From CAZFAP01 sp964516325 (GTDB taxonomy: Bacteria > Auribacterota > JABMQX01): a stretch of DNA of 63,755 bases. The position numbers and the translations under genes are program-made. The first letter of the stretch is position 1; each line of letters begins with the position of its first letter. The stretch is from the NCBI GenBank assembly GCA_964516325.1, contig CAZFAP010000005.1:1-63755 (forward strand), in the 5' to 3' direction. The notes under the pieces are model-generated. The model saw nothing but the letters and a program-made list of their open reading frames with translations. It ran no database searches and was not told the origin of the DNA. Of the stretch, positions 26,639 through 33,823 are shown piece after piece.

Positions 26639-27625
26639 GTGAGCAAGGCACTGATTACGGGGGGAGCCGGGTTCATCGGCTCGCACCTCGCGGAAACGCT
26701 TCTGGAGCGTGGCTGGGTTGTTCAAGTTATTGATGACCTCTCCACCGGAAGCATCGAGAACATTGAGCACCTCAAGAGCAATTCGCGGTTCTCCTACGTT
26801 CTCGACACCGTCATGAACCGCCCACTTTTAGTCGAACTGATAGACCGAGCGGAGGTCGTTTTTCATCTCGCGGCTGCCGTCGGAGTGCGGTTGATCGTCG
26901 AAAAGCCGGTGCACACAATCGAGACCAATATCAAGGCTACGGAACTGGTTCTGGAGCTTTGCAGCGTCAAACGGAAACCAGTCCTCCTCACGTCCACCTC
27001 CGAGGTATATGGGAAATTGGACCGGCCGCAGTTTGCGGAGGAAGATGACCTCGTCTTAGGAGCGACCTCCCGGTCGCGCTGGTGCTACGCTGCCTCCAAG
27101 ATTATTGACGAGTTTTTGGCGAAAGCCTACTTCAAGCAGAAAAGTTTGCCCGCCGTGGTTGTTCGGGTTTTCAACACCATCGGCCCCCGCCAGACGGGCC
27201 AGTACGGGATGGTAGTTCCCCGTTTTATTCGCCAGGCGCTCCAGAATCAGCCCATCACCGTCTATGGCGACGGCACCCAGCGGCGCTCCTTCTGCTGGGT
27301 GGGGGACGTGGTTGGCGCTCTGATCACGCTTATCGGGCGAACCGAAGCCTACGGGGATGTGTTTAATGTGGGGCACCCGAAAGATATTTCCATCCGTGAA
27401 CTCGCTGCAGTGATCAAGGAAAGAGCCTGTAGCCGGTCCGAAATCGTGTTTGTCCCCTATGAGGACGCCTATGAAGCTGGCTTTGAGGACATGAACCGCC
27501 GCCTTCCCGACATCTCGAAGTTGCAGCGGCTGATCGGTTACGAGCCCTCCCTTGACCTGCCTGAAATCCTCGACAGAATCATCGCCTTTGAGCGCCGGCG
27601 GATCGAGTGCGAAGCCACTTCCTGA
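26639..27625 (+). CDS. NAD-dependent epimerase/dehydratase (extended SDR, sugar nucleotide)
   Basis: A 328-residue extended short-chain dehydrogenase. GTG 26639 is chosen as start, with AAGGAGGAAGG directly upstream and the Rossmann motif TGGAGFIGSHLAE at residues ~7-19. Catalytic residues are in LTSTSEVYGK and YAASK (Tyr-x3-Lys). RVFNTIGPRQTG and YGDGTQRRSFCWVGDVV are those of UDP-glucose/UDP-glucuronate or GDP-mannose-acting enzymes. It is probably used for surface polysaccharide precursors in the cytoplasm. The exact sugar nucleotide is undetermined. It is not within a glycosyltransferase cluster. Confidence 0.88.
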   Translation: MSKALITGGAGFIGSHLAETLLERGWVVQVIDDLSTGSIENIEHLKSNSRFSYVLDTVMNRPLLVELIDRAEVVFHLAAAVGVRLIVEKPVHTIETNIKATELVLELCSVKRKPVLLTSTSEVYGKLDRPQFAEEDDLVLGATSRSRWCYAASKIIDEFLAKAYFKQKSLPAVVVRVFNTIGPRQTGQYGMVVPRFIRQALQNQPITVYGDGTQRRSFCWVGDVVGALITLIGRTEAYGDVFNVGHPKDISIRELAAVIKERACSRSEIVFVPYEDAYEAGFEDMNRRLPDISKLQRLIGYEPSLDLPEILDRIIAFERRRIECEATS

Positions 27626-28028
27626 GCGGATGCCCGCGGCGCGTGTTCGGGCGGTGATTCTGGTGCGGTTTTCCCGACGGCGAAACATCCGCTATGGCAT
27701 GGGGTGTTGTTCCGCATAATTCCTGTTGTGCGAGCATCTCCCTTGAGAATCATCGTACGCAGCCACGAGCAGGACCCGGCTTCCCTCGGCGGGGTAGCTC
27801 CGCTACTGCACTCCAAGGTTCCTTCAGCGTGCTGGGGCTTACCCTTCAGGCGGGCAGACTTCTTGGCGTCTTTGCGTCTTGGCCGAGAGAAAATGCAGTG
27901 CGACTTGTGCCCCGAAAATCAGCGACACGCAGCCAAGATTTTGATGGTCTCTGGGTGAACGAAGTTCATGAGCGACTGCGGTGAGTCCCTCCCGAGACTG
28001 CCACGTTGCGTTCCAGCAATTCTTGCTC
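27626..28028. other. gene-free region with dispersed repeats
   Basis: There is no credible gene. It holds GTAGC-TCC-GCTAC (about 27798-27810), a stretch reading CTTGGCGTCTTTGCGTCTTG near 27862, and one copy of the 70-bp dispersed repeat (27911-27981, minus). The last part leads to the promoter of the third pseudopilin gene. Confidence 0.6.
27911..27981 (-). repeat. 70-bp dispersed repeat, copy 1
   Basis: On the minus strand it starts CGCAGTCGCTCATGAACTTC and runs through GACCATCAAAATCTTGGCTG to GCTGATTTTCGGGG. It matches 48703-48773 and 48914-48962 over about 50 bases with few differences. Confidence 0.8.
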
Positions 28029-28057
28029 TTGACTGGGGGGCTGCGGCGATATAGAAT
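28029..28057 (+). promoter_or_regulatory. promoter of third pseudopilin gene
   Basis: TTGACT (28029-28034), exactly 17 bases, TAGAAT (28052-28057); both hexamers match 5 of 6 consensus bases. Confidence 0.65.
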
Positions 28058-28114
28058 ACCAACGAAATTGAGTATCAATGCACTCGTGACAAGCCGACTC
28101 AGGAGATGGTGACA

Positions 28115-28876
28115 ATGAGAATGTGCACTTCTCGTTCGCGTAGCCCTGCCGGGGCAGTAAGGGGGGGGCTCTTCCGAAAGCCCATTTGCTTTGGGTTCAC
28201 CCTCATCGAGCTTCTCGTGGTGATAGCCATCGTGGCGATTCTCGCCGCACTTCTCCTCCCTGCGATTAAACAGGGGAAGGACAAGGCTCGACAGATCCAC
28301 TGCATGAACAACATGAAGCAGTTCGGAATCGCCTACGAAACGTACACGAACGATTTCAACGGCTGGTTCCCGCCCGGGGGCGCTCGAGCCAACGAGGCCC
28401 TTGGCTGGATTTGGTCGAACCATATTTCCTATGACTCTGCCAGCAACGTGGTTAGCGGCCCGCCCGGTTCGCTACAGGAATGGCAAAGGGACCAGGAGAC
28501 GCGGGCGCTTCTGTGGCCGTATCTAAGCAAGAACTACGAGGTGTACCAGTGCCCCGGCGATAAGAATCGCAACATCCGGTTTTTCAGCTACTCCCAGAAC
28601 GCTGCTTATCAGGACAGGAACAAGGGCCGCATCGAACGGTGGATGGGCAAAGTCGTGCTGATGGTCGAGGAGCAGAGACCCGATGACGGGTGCTTCTGGT
28701 ATCAGAACGCCGGCGCCGTGGACAGCCGCGATTGCCTCTCCTACGACAGGCACGTGGCCTGCACGAATCTTCTCTTCGGTGATAGCCATGTCAAGGGGAT
28801 ATCGTTTAAGAACGCCAATAACGTCCTGAAGCTTCAGGATATTGGCGCCTTCCCCGGCGAGGAGGACCGCTTTTAG
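28115..28876 (+). CDS. prepilin-type N-methylation domain protein (pseudopilin-like) 3
   Basis: About 253 residues from ATG 28115 (AGGAG 9 bases upstream; an ATG at 28106 is also possible). The leader is unusually long and basic (MRMCTSRSRSPAGAVRGG) before FGFTLIELLVVIAIVAIL. The helix continues LPAIKQGKDKARQIHCMNNMKQF, and a C-terminal NLLFGDSHVKGI block stands in the place of H-x9-DG. It is a third paralogue of the genes at 20998 and 21917, with its own promoter and terminator. Confidence 0.85.
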   Translation: MRMCTSRSRSPAGAVRGGLFRKPICFGFTLIELLVVIAIVAILAALLLPAIKQGKDKARQIHCMNNMKQFGIAYETYTNDFNGWFPPGGARANEALGWIWSNHISYDSASNVVSGPPGSLQEWQRDQETRALLWPYLSKNYEVYQCPGDKNRNIRFFSYSQNAAYQDRNKGRIERWMGKVVLMVEEQRPDDGCFWYQNAGAVDSRDCLSYDRHVACTNLLFGDSHVKGISFKNANNVLKLQDIGAFPGEEDRF

Positions 28877-28923
28877 GTTTGCATTAGCAGGCGCCTGGCT
28901 GTAAAGAGGCGACACAATAAGTT

Positions 28924-28951
28924 GCCCCCGGACAAGGCGCCGGGGGCTTTT
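28924..28951 (+). terminator. terminator after pseudopilin 3
   Basis: Stem GCCCCCGG/CCGGGGGC (28924-28931 with 28940-28947), 8-base loop, then TTTT. Confidence 0.8.
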
Positions 28952-29070
28952 CATTTCGATGTCAGACACGCACTGAGTCAGGGGGCCGCTTTTGACTCGC
29001 CAGCACGGGCGGTTGGCTGGCGATCTGCGCCCTCGGACAGAGCGGAGTGGGCCGAACACAGCCCAAGACG

Positions 29071-29514
29071 CTACCCCAGTTTCTCGAATAGCTTATAGAG
29101 AAACGGGATCTTAGCCCCGAAAAGCAGAATGGCTATTGCCAGGACAACAAGGATGAGAAGAACGACAAGGATCACGCCCAGGATTCTGGTTCCCGTTCTG
29201 CCCAGCACTTTTTCAAGCCCGATCCTCTTCTGTGCGACTTCTCCCGTTACGGCAGCCTCCGCGCCCGCCTCTTTCACGACCGCCCCGCTTCCCTTGACGA
29301 GGGACACAACGTAGGTCGCTGCGACTCCCACAAAAGCTAAACCGAGCACGCCAAGAAAAATATCCAGGACTTTGATCCCCAGAACTTCCTTTTTGACAAG
29401 GCCTTCCGTCTCGGGAACGCCGCTGTAGCTTGCCTCCTTTTTCATGTTGAAAATGAGAACCGTCACAAGAGCAATTGCCGCCAGAAAGACGATCATCTTC
29501 ACATGTCTGTTCAT
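29071..29514 (-). CDS. hypothetical membrane protein, three transmembrane segments
   Basis: A 147-residue protein that I do not recognise. Hydrophobic segments are at ~6-22 (MIVFLAAIALVTVLIF), ~48-72 (VLDIFLGVLGLAFVGVAATY) and ~110-133 (ILGVILVVLLILVVLAIAIL). A charged Ala/Glu-rich stretch lies between the second and third. The ATG has GGAAGGAGG upstream, a strong ribosome site that supports a real gene. It lies upstream of, and convergent with nothing; the gene downstream on its strand is far. Function is unknown. Confidence 0.6.
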   Translation of the reverse strand: MNRHVKMIVFLAAIALVTVLIFNMKKEASYSGVPETEGLVKKEVLGIKVLDIFLGVLGLAFVGVAATYVVSLVKGSGAVVKEAGAEAAVTGEVAQKRIGLEKVLGRTGTRILGVILVVLLILVVLAIAILLFGAKIPFLYKLFEKLG

Positions 29515-29604
29515 TTTTCCTCCTTCCTCTGAGAATGAATAGCGGGAAATACTTATGCCGCACTCTAAACTAAATCAGCTCGCTTTTCAACCCGGTCGAA
29601 GGAT

Positions 29605-30390
29605 TCAGCCGCTGCTTGGTTTTTGAATCGTCGGATTCTTCCCACACAGCCCGCATTCCGGATTCTTCTTTGTCCTCACCTCGCTGAACCTCATCTTCAG
29701 CATATCGCAAATGACCATTCTTCCGACCAGAAGCTCTCCCGTGCCGACCAGGCATTTCAGGACTTCTGCCGCTTGTATCATGGCAATCAATCCCGGGACC
29801 GGCGACGCAATCCCCGCTTCGCTTCCGGACGGCAAGAATCCCGTTGGCGGGGGCGAGGGATAGATGCAGCGGTAGCAGGGCGTTCCTTGACTATAGGTGA
29901 AGGTTGTCGCTCGACCTTCGTACTGGAAAATGCTCCCGTGGACGAAGGGCTTTCTCAAGAAAAAGCAGGCGTCGTTGAGGATGTATCTCGTCTCGGGATT
30001 GTCGCACCCATCAACTACCGCGTCGTAGTCAGCCACCACGTCATATACGTTTTCCGCGGTGACCCTCTGGTGATAGGTCTTGACTTCCCCGTCCGGATTC
30101 AGGTCTCGCAGCCTCCTCTTCGCCGACGTAACTTTGCTCTGTCCGACATCCTTCGTCACATGGATGATTTGCCTGTGGAGGTTCGCGATGTCGAGGACAT
30201 CGTCGTCGGCAATTCCAATTGTGCCGACGCCTGCCGCCGATAGGTAAAGGGCGACCGGCGCCCCAAGCCCCCCAATCCCCACGCAAAGGACGCGAGACTC
30301 CAGCAACTTCTTCTGCCCCTCTTCGCCAAACGCGGGCAGCGCAATGTGCCTTGCATACCGTTGAAGTTGTTCGGGCCGCAAGCTTGCCAT
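29605..30390 (-). CDS. MoeB/ThiF/HesA-family adenylyltransferase (E1-like)
   Basis: A 261-residue E1-like enzyme that adenylates the C-terminal glycine of a ubiquitin-like sulfur carrier. The start is set at MASLRPEQLQRYARHIALPAFG; a longer frame to 30435 is unlikely. The nucleotide-binding loop is VLCVGIGGLGAPVALYL, with D-x2-D in IADDDVLDIANLHRQ and VVDGCDNPETRYILND. Zinc cysteines are CYRC and C-terminal CGLCG. It lies immediately downstream of the MoaD-like gene (142-base gap, same strand). It could serve molybdopterin, thiamine or another sulfur-transfer pathway. No rhodanese domain is fused. Confidence 0.85.
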   Translation of the reverse strand: MASLRPEQLQRYARHIALPAFGEEGQKKLLESRVLCVGIGGLGAPVALYLSAAGVGTIGIADDDVLDIANLHRQIIHVTKDVGQSKVTSAKRRLRDLNPDGEVKTYHQRVTAENVYDVVADYDAVVDGCDNPETRYILNDACFFLRKPFVHGSIFQYEGRATTFTYSQGTPCYRCIYPSPPPTGFLPSGSEAGIASPVPGLIAMIQAAEVLKCLVGTGELLVGRMVICDMLKMRFSEVRTKKNPECGLCGKNPTIQKPSSG

Positions 30391-30463
30391 TTCGTTTGTA
30401 TCTCTCAAGCGACCGGGCGCCGGCGCCGCCGGCAATTTAGGGCGTCCCTTTGGGGGGGACTCA

Positions 30464-30500
30464 CCACAGAGGACGCTGAGATCGCCGAGAATGAACGGGA
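30464..30500. repeat. degenerate CACAGAGGACGC-type repeat
   Basis: Reads CTCACCACAGAGGACGCTGA then GATCGCCGAGAA. Similar phrases occur at 15306-15340 (CACCACAGAGCTCGCGGAGA), 46081-46108 and 49903-49925. Confidence 0.45.
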
Positions 30501-30532
30501 TCAGAGGACGCGCCGCGGCGGCACGTTGCCGC

Positions 30533-30808
30533 CTATCCGCCGGCGATCATTGGAAGGATGGTCACGACGTCTCCGTCCTTCAGCTCCGTTGCCAGCCCGT
30601 TCAGAAATCGCACATCTTCGTCGTTGACGTACAGGTTCACGAAGCCGTGCAAAGCGCCATCCCCCCGGCAGATTTTTCTTTTCATTCCGGGGAATCTGGC
30701 TTCCAGCTCGTCGAGCGCCTGACCAACGGTCCTCGCTTCAATCGAAACCTCGTCCTTACCATCGCTCAGGTCTCTGAAGAGTTGGGGTATCCTTACATTC
30801 ACGGCCAT
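30533..30808 (-). CDS. MoaD/ThiS-family ubiquitin-like sulfur carrier
   Basis: A 91-residue beta-grasp protein, MAVNVRIPQLFRDLSDGKDE at the start and ...VVTILPMIAGG at the end. The exposed C-terminal Gly-Gly is the residue adenylated and thiocarboxylated by an E1-like enzyme, and the partner gene lies directly downstream. The ATG at 30808 has AAGGA upstream. The insertion KRKICRGDGALHGFVNLYVND is the form seen in archaeal/anaerobe MoaD-like proteins. The specific acceptor (molybdopterin, tungstopterin or tRNA) is not evident, since no other moa/thi gene is present. Confidence 0.8.
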   Translation of the reverse strand: MAVNVRIPQLFRDLSDGKDEVSIEARTVGQALDELEARFPGMKRKICRGDGALHGFVNLYVNDEDVRFLNGLATELKDGDVVTILPMIAGG

Positions 30809-30905
30809 GACTTCAATTCCTTCATCGTAGGCGGAAGGGGCTACTGCTGACGGGCACGTGTCCCGGCAAGAAACGCCAGTCTCACGTAGGCCAATCCGTC
30901 CTACC

Positions 30906-32012
30906 TCATTTCTGCTCTGCCGCGGGCGGAGCGATATCCGCCGTTCGCTGCTCGACGAGCGGCATTGCTGGAAGCTTCTCGCTGGGTATAGGCTCGTACC
31001 AGAACGTCGCGCAGGACCAATCATCCTGCCTCTCATACAATCCCTGGCGCCAGCCAATCTGCTGAATCGTTATGCGGCAGTCTTTCTTCCAGCAAATTGG
31101 GTCGGGGAGATGCCAGCGATACATGGACACGTAGCCGTCCTTGTTGAGGCTGCACCCGTTGTATAAGAAGGGCGTCTGCTGCATCCCCCACGAAAGCCCG
31201 ACGTAATCCTCGCTGCCCGTCCCGCAAATGGTGGGGAACTCCGCGTCGCCGTCCATATAGACCTTCACCTCTCCCTCGCCCCACCAATTCTCGGAGAGAG
31301 GTCGAATGCCGATGACCGAGCCGATAAACCGCCCGCTTCCCTTCCGCTGCGGGAGAAGCTCAAAATCCTTTTTGAGCGTTGTGGGATTCTCCCGACGGAA
31401 CAGAACATGCAACCTCCCGAAATTCTCCTGCAGTTTGTCATGGATGGTGTAATCAATCTGGTGGAAGAGAACCGAAGTCTTCCCCCCGTCGTTGGTCATT
31501 GTCATCCGTGCCCTCTTGGCAAAAGGCATCGGAAGCCAGAAACTCATTCCCGCCCTCTCGCCGACGGAATGGACTGCCGATTGATATGCGACGACCCGCC
31601 CGTGGGCAATCCCCATGAAATCGCCAAGCGGGCACTCGATGCTCGGATGCTCCTGCCCGTCCCAGTACGCGCGAATCACCATGCTGCGGAGATTGACCGG
31701 CTCGCCCCGCGTCGTCATCCAGATGTGGCGAATGACGCCCGGACCCTTGATGTCGCACAACTCGAACGTCTTACCTGCCTCGATGTTCACCGCCGGGGAG
31801 CCTTTCCGCCCGACGCCGAGATTACTCGCGGCTTTTCCTCCTTCTCCCTTGGCGCCGGTCCGGTTCTCGTACGAAATTGACCGCGATTCGACCGGAGTAT
31901 CAATCTGATAGGGCTTGTGAATCACATCCGATACATCCACCTGCGCCTCGACGAGCGAAAGAAGAAAAATAGCAGAAAACAGCGCCGCCATTTCACAAAT
32001 GAGCTTCTTCAT
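30906..32012 (-). CDS. DUF2961 / GH172-type secreted glycoside hydrolase
   Basis: A 368-residue protein with an N-terminal Sec signal (KKLICEMAALFSAIFLLSLVEA). DUF2961 blocks follow: KGPGVIRHIWMT, YWDGQEHPSIECPLGDFMG, PMPFAKRARMTMTNDGG, the diagnostic GTGSEDYVGLSWGMQQTPF near residue 270, and YRWHLPDPICWKKD. GH172 enzymes characterised elsewhere act on difructose anhydrides or arabinofuranosides; the substrate here is unknown. The ATG has GAGGGA upstream. It is transcribed divergently from rtcB and next to the MoaD gene. Likely periplasmic. Confidence 0.85.
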   Translation of the reverse strand: MKKLICEMAALFSAIFLLSLVEAQVDVSDVIHKPYQIDTPVESRSISYENRTGAKGEGGKAASNLGVGRKGSPAVNIEAGKTFELCDIKGPGVIRHIWMTTRGEPVNLRSMVIRAYWDGQEHPSIECPLGDFMGIAHGRVVAYQSAVHSVGERAGMSFWLPMPFAKRARMTMTNDGGKTSVLFHQIDYTIHDKLQENFGRLHVLFRRENPTTLKKDFELLPQRKGSGRFIGSVIGIRPLSENWWGEGEVKVYMDGDAEFPTICGTGSEDYVGLSWGMQQTPFLYNGCSLNKDGYVSMYRWHLPDPICWKKDCRITIQQIGWRQGLYERQDDWSCATFWYEPIPSEKLPAMPLVEQRTADIAPPAAEQK

Positions 32013-32273
32013 GGGTCATTCCCTCCTCGAACGTTGTCCTGTCAGGGTGAGACAACTCCTTTGTTCCGGGCTGATCGGCCCGCCGAAAGGTTCAGGTCGA
32101 ATAATAGCATGGACGGAGAAGATTGTCTTGGCCCCCGTATTGTCCGATTTGGGCTGCATTTCGGGGACATGGCACGGCGGCGGGACCGATGGGGAGTCGC
32201 CTCCTGCTGTGGCGGAGCTCGCTTTAGGCCGCGCCCCTTCGGGAACTGGGCGACGGGAATTCTGGGTTGAGTA
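32013..32273. other. divergent intergenic region GH172/rtcB
   Basis: No gene was recognised. It contains only the ribosome site of the GH172 gene (32018-32030) and GC-rich spacer DNA up to the rtcB promoter. Confidence 0.5.
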
Positions 32274-32302
32274 TTGAAGCGCCGTCAGAAATCGGGTATA
32301 AA
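32274..32302 (+). promoter_or_regulatory. promoter of rtcB
   Basis: TTGAAG (32274-32279), 17-base spacer, TATAAA (32297-32302, 5/6). It lies about 60 bases before the start codon. Confidence 0.55.
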
Positions 32303-32360
32303 CCAAATGCAGGGAGAAGTAACCGAGCGTACATGACTTTCAGTTTCGGGGGTATTTGAA

Positions 32361-33794
32361 ATGCAGATCACATTGACCCAGAAAAGCAAATACGAGCTGC
32401 TGATTGAAAAGCACGACCGAATGCTCGTGGAGGCTCCGATATTCACGAGCGATAAAATTGCACTCGAGCCCGATTCGGTCGCTCAGTTGAAGAACGCCGC
32501 TTCGTTGCCTTCGGTCTTCAAAGCTTTCGGGATGCCGGACATCCACGTCGGATACGGCGTGCCGATTGGCTCGGTCGTCGCAACAAGGAGTATCGTCATC
32601 CCCGCGGCTGTCGGCTACGACATCAACTGCGGAATGCGCGTCATCACGACGCCGATGAAGGCTGACAGGAAGGAGGCTGTCCGGATTGCTGAATCCATCC
32701 GGCGGGATATTCCTCTCGGGGAAGGGAAAAGGAACGTCGGCTTTCGGGAAGACGATTTTCGGATTGTCGTCGAGCGCGGTGTGAAAGGGCTGAGAAAAGT
32801 GTCTCATAAGGAGGGGCGGGTCTGGGACGTCCGCGATGAGAACGAGGAAAACGACGACATCCAGAGGATCGAAGAGTACGGGTCCATGGAAGGGGATTTC
32901 GAGGCGGTCTCGCAGCGTGCCGCGGAGCGGGGCAGAGGGCAACTCGCCACCCTCGGCGGAGGAAATCACTTCATCGAAATTCAGGAAGTGCAGAAGGTCT
33001 ATGACACGGAAATCGCCAACCGATTCGGTCTGTGGCAGGGGCAGATGGTGGTGATGATTCATTCCGGGTCGAGGGGGTTTGGGCATCAGATTGCCGACGA
33101 TTACATGGCAAAAGCCAGGCAGGTGAGCCTCGACCGCGCCCCGAACAAGGACCTCTGCTTCCTCGACGCTGACACGGAGCTGGCTGCCGACTACATCGGC
33201 GCGATGCACTGCGCGGCGAACTTCGGCTTCCTGAACCGGCAGCTCATGGCGGTCCTCATTCGCCACGACCTCCGAATGCTCTATGGTCCGATGCCGCTTC
33301 CGATCATTTACGACGTCGCCCACAACATCGTCAAGCTCGAGGAGCACTTCGGGCAGCAACTCTGGGTGCATCGGAAAGGCGCGACGCGGGCTTTTCCGAA
33401 GAGCCGAATGGCGGGGACGATTTTTGCCGACGTCGGGCAGCCGGTTCTGATCCCCGGCTCCATGGGGACGGCGAGCTATGTCCTGCTTGGCACCGAAGAA
33501 TCCGCCAAGACTCTCAACAGCGTCAATCATGGGGCGGGGCGGACGATGTCTCGGACGAAAGCTGCTGGCGTCGTCGGGAGAAAGGGGAAAGTCAAAAGAG
33601 CGGGCGCCATCACCGACGACGAGTTCCAGAGGTCTATGGAGGGCATCCACCTGATTTGCGAGGACCGGTACGCGATCAAGGAAGAGGCGCCGCAGGCGTA
33701 CAAGGACATTGACGAGGTCATCCACGTTGTGGCGGAACTTGGTCTGGCAAAGATCATCGCCCGCATGGTGCCTCTGGCGGTGTTGAAGGGCTGA
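32361..33794 (+). CDS. rtcB: RNA-splicing ligase RtcB
   Basis: A 477-residue GTP- and Mn-dependent RNA ligase joining 2',3'-cyclic phosphate or 3'-phosphate ends to 5'-OH ends in RNA repair. Metal-binding blocks are AVGYDINCGMRV, TLGGGNHFIEIQ, and HSGSRGFGHQIADDY. The guanylated catalytic His is in VNHGAGRTMSRTKA. Length is normal. The ATG follows GGGGGT. No archease or RtcA gene is adjacent. The next gene is convergent on the minus strand 29 bases away. Confidence 0.95.
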   Translation: MQITLTQKSKYELLIEKHDRMLVEAPIFTSDKIALEPDSVAQLKNAASLPSVFKAFGMPDIHVGYGVPIGSVVATRSIVIPAAVGYDINCGMRVITTPMKADRKEAVRIAESIRRDIPLGEGKRNVGFREDDFRIVVERGVKGLRKVSHKEGRVWDVRDENEENDDIQRIEEYGSMEGDFEAVSQRAAERGRGQLATLGGGNHFIEIQEVQKVYDTEIANRFGLWQGQMVVMIHSGSRGFGHQIADDYMAKARQVSLDRAPNKDLCFLDADTELAADYIGAMHCAANFGFLNRQLMAVLIRHDLRMLYGPMPLPIIYDVAHNIVKLEEHFGQQLWVHRKGATRAFPKSRMAGTIFADVGQPVLIPGSMGTASYVLLGTEESAKTLNSVNHGAGRTMSRTKAAGVVGRKGKVKRAGAITDDEFQRSMEGIHLICEDRYAIKEEAPQAYKDIDEVIHVVAELGLAKIIARMVPLAVLKG

Positions 33795-33823
33795 TCCCTC
33801 GTCGAGGCGTCGGCTCTGGGGGA

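Noticed and set aside
32340..33725. 461-codon minus-strand frame over rtcB
   Set aside because: Shadow frame of a certain RtcB gene.
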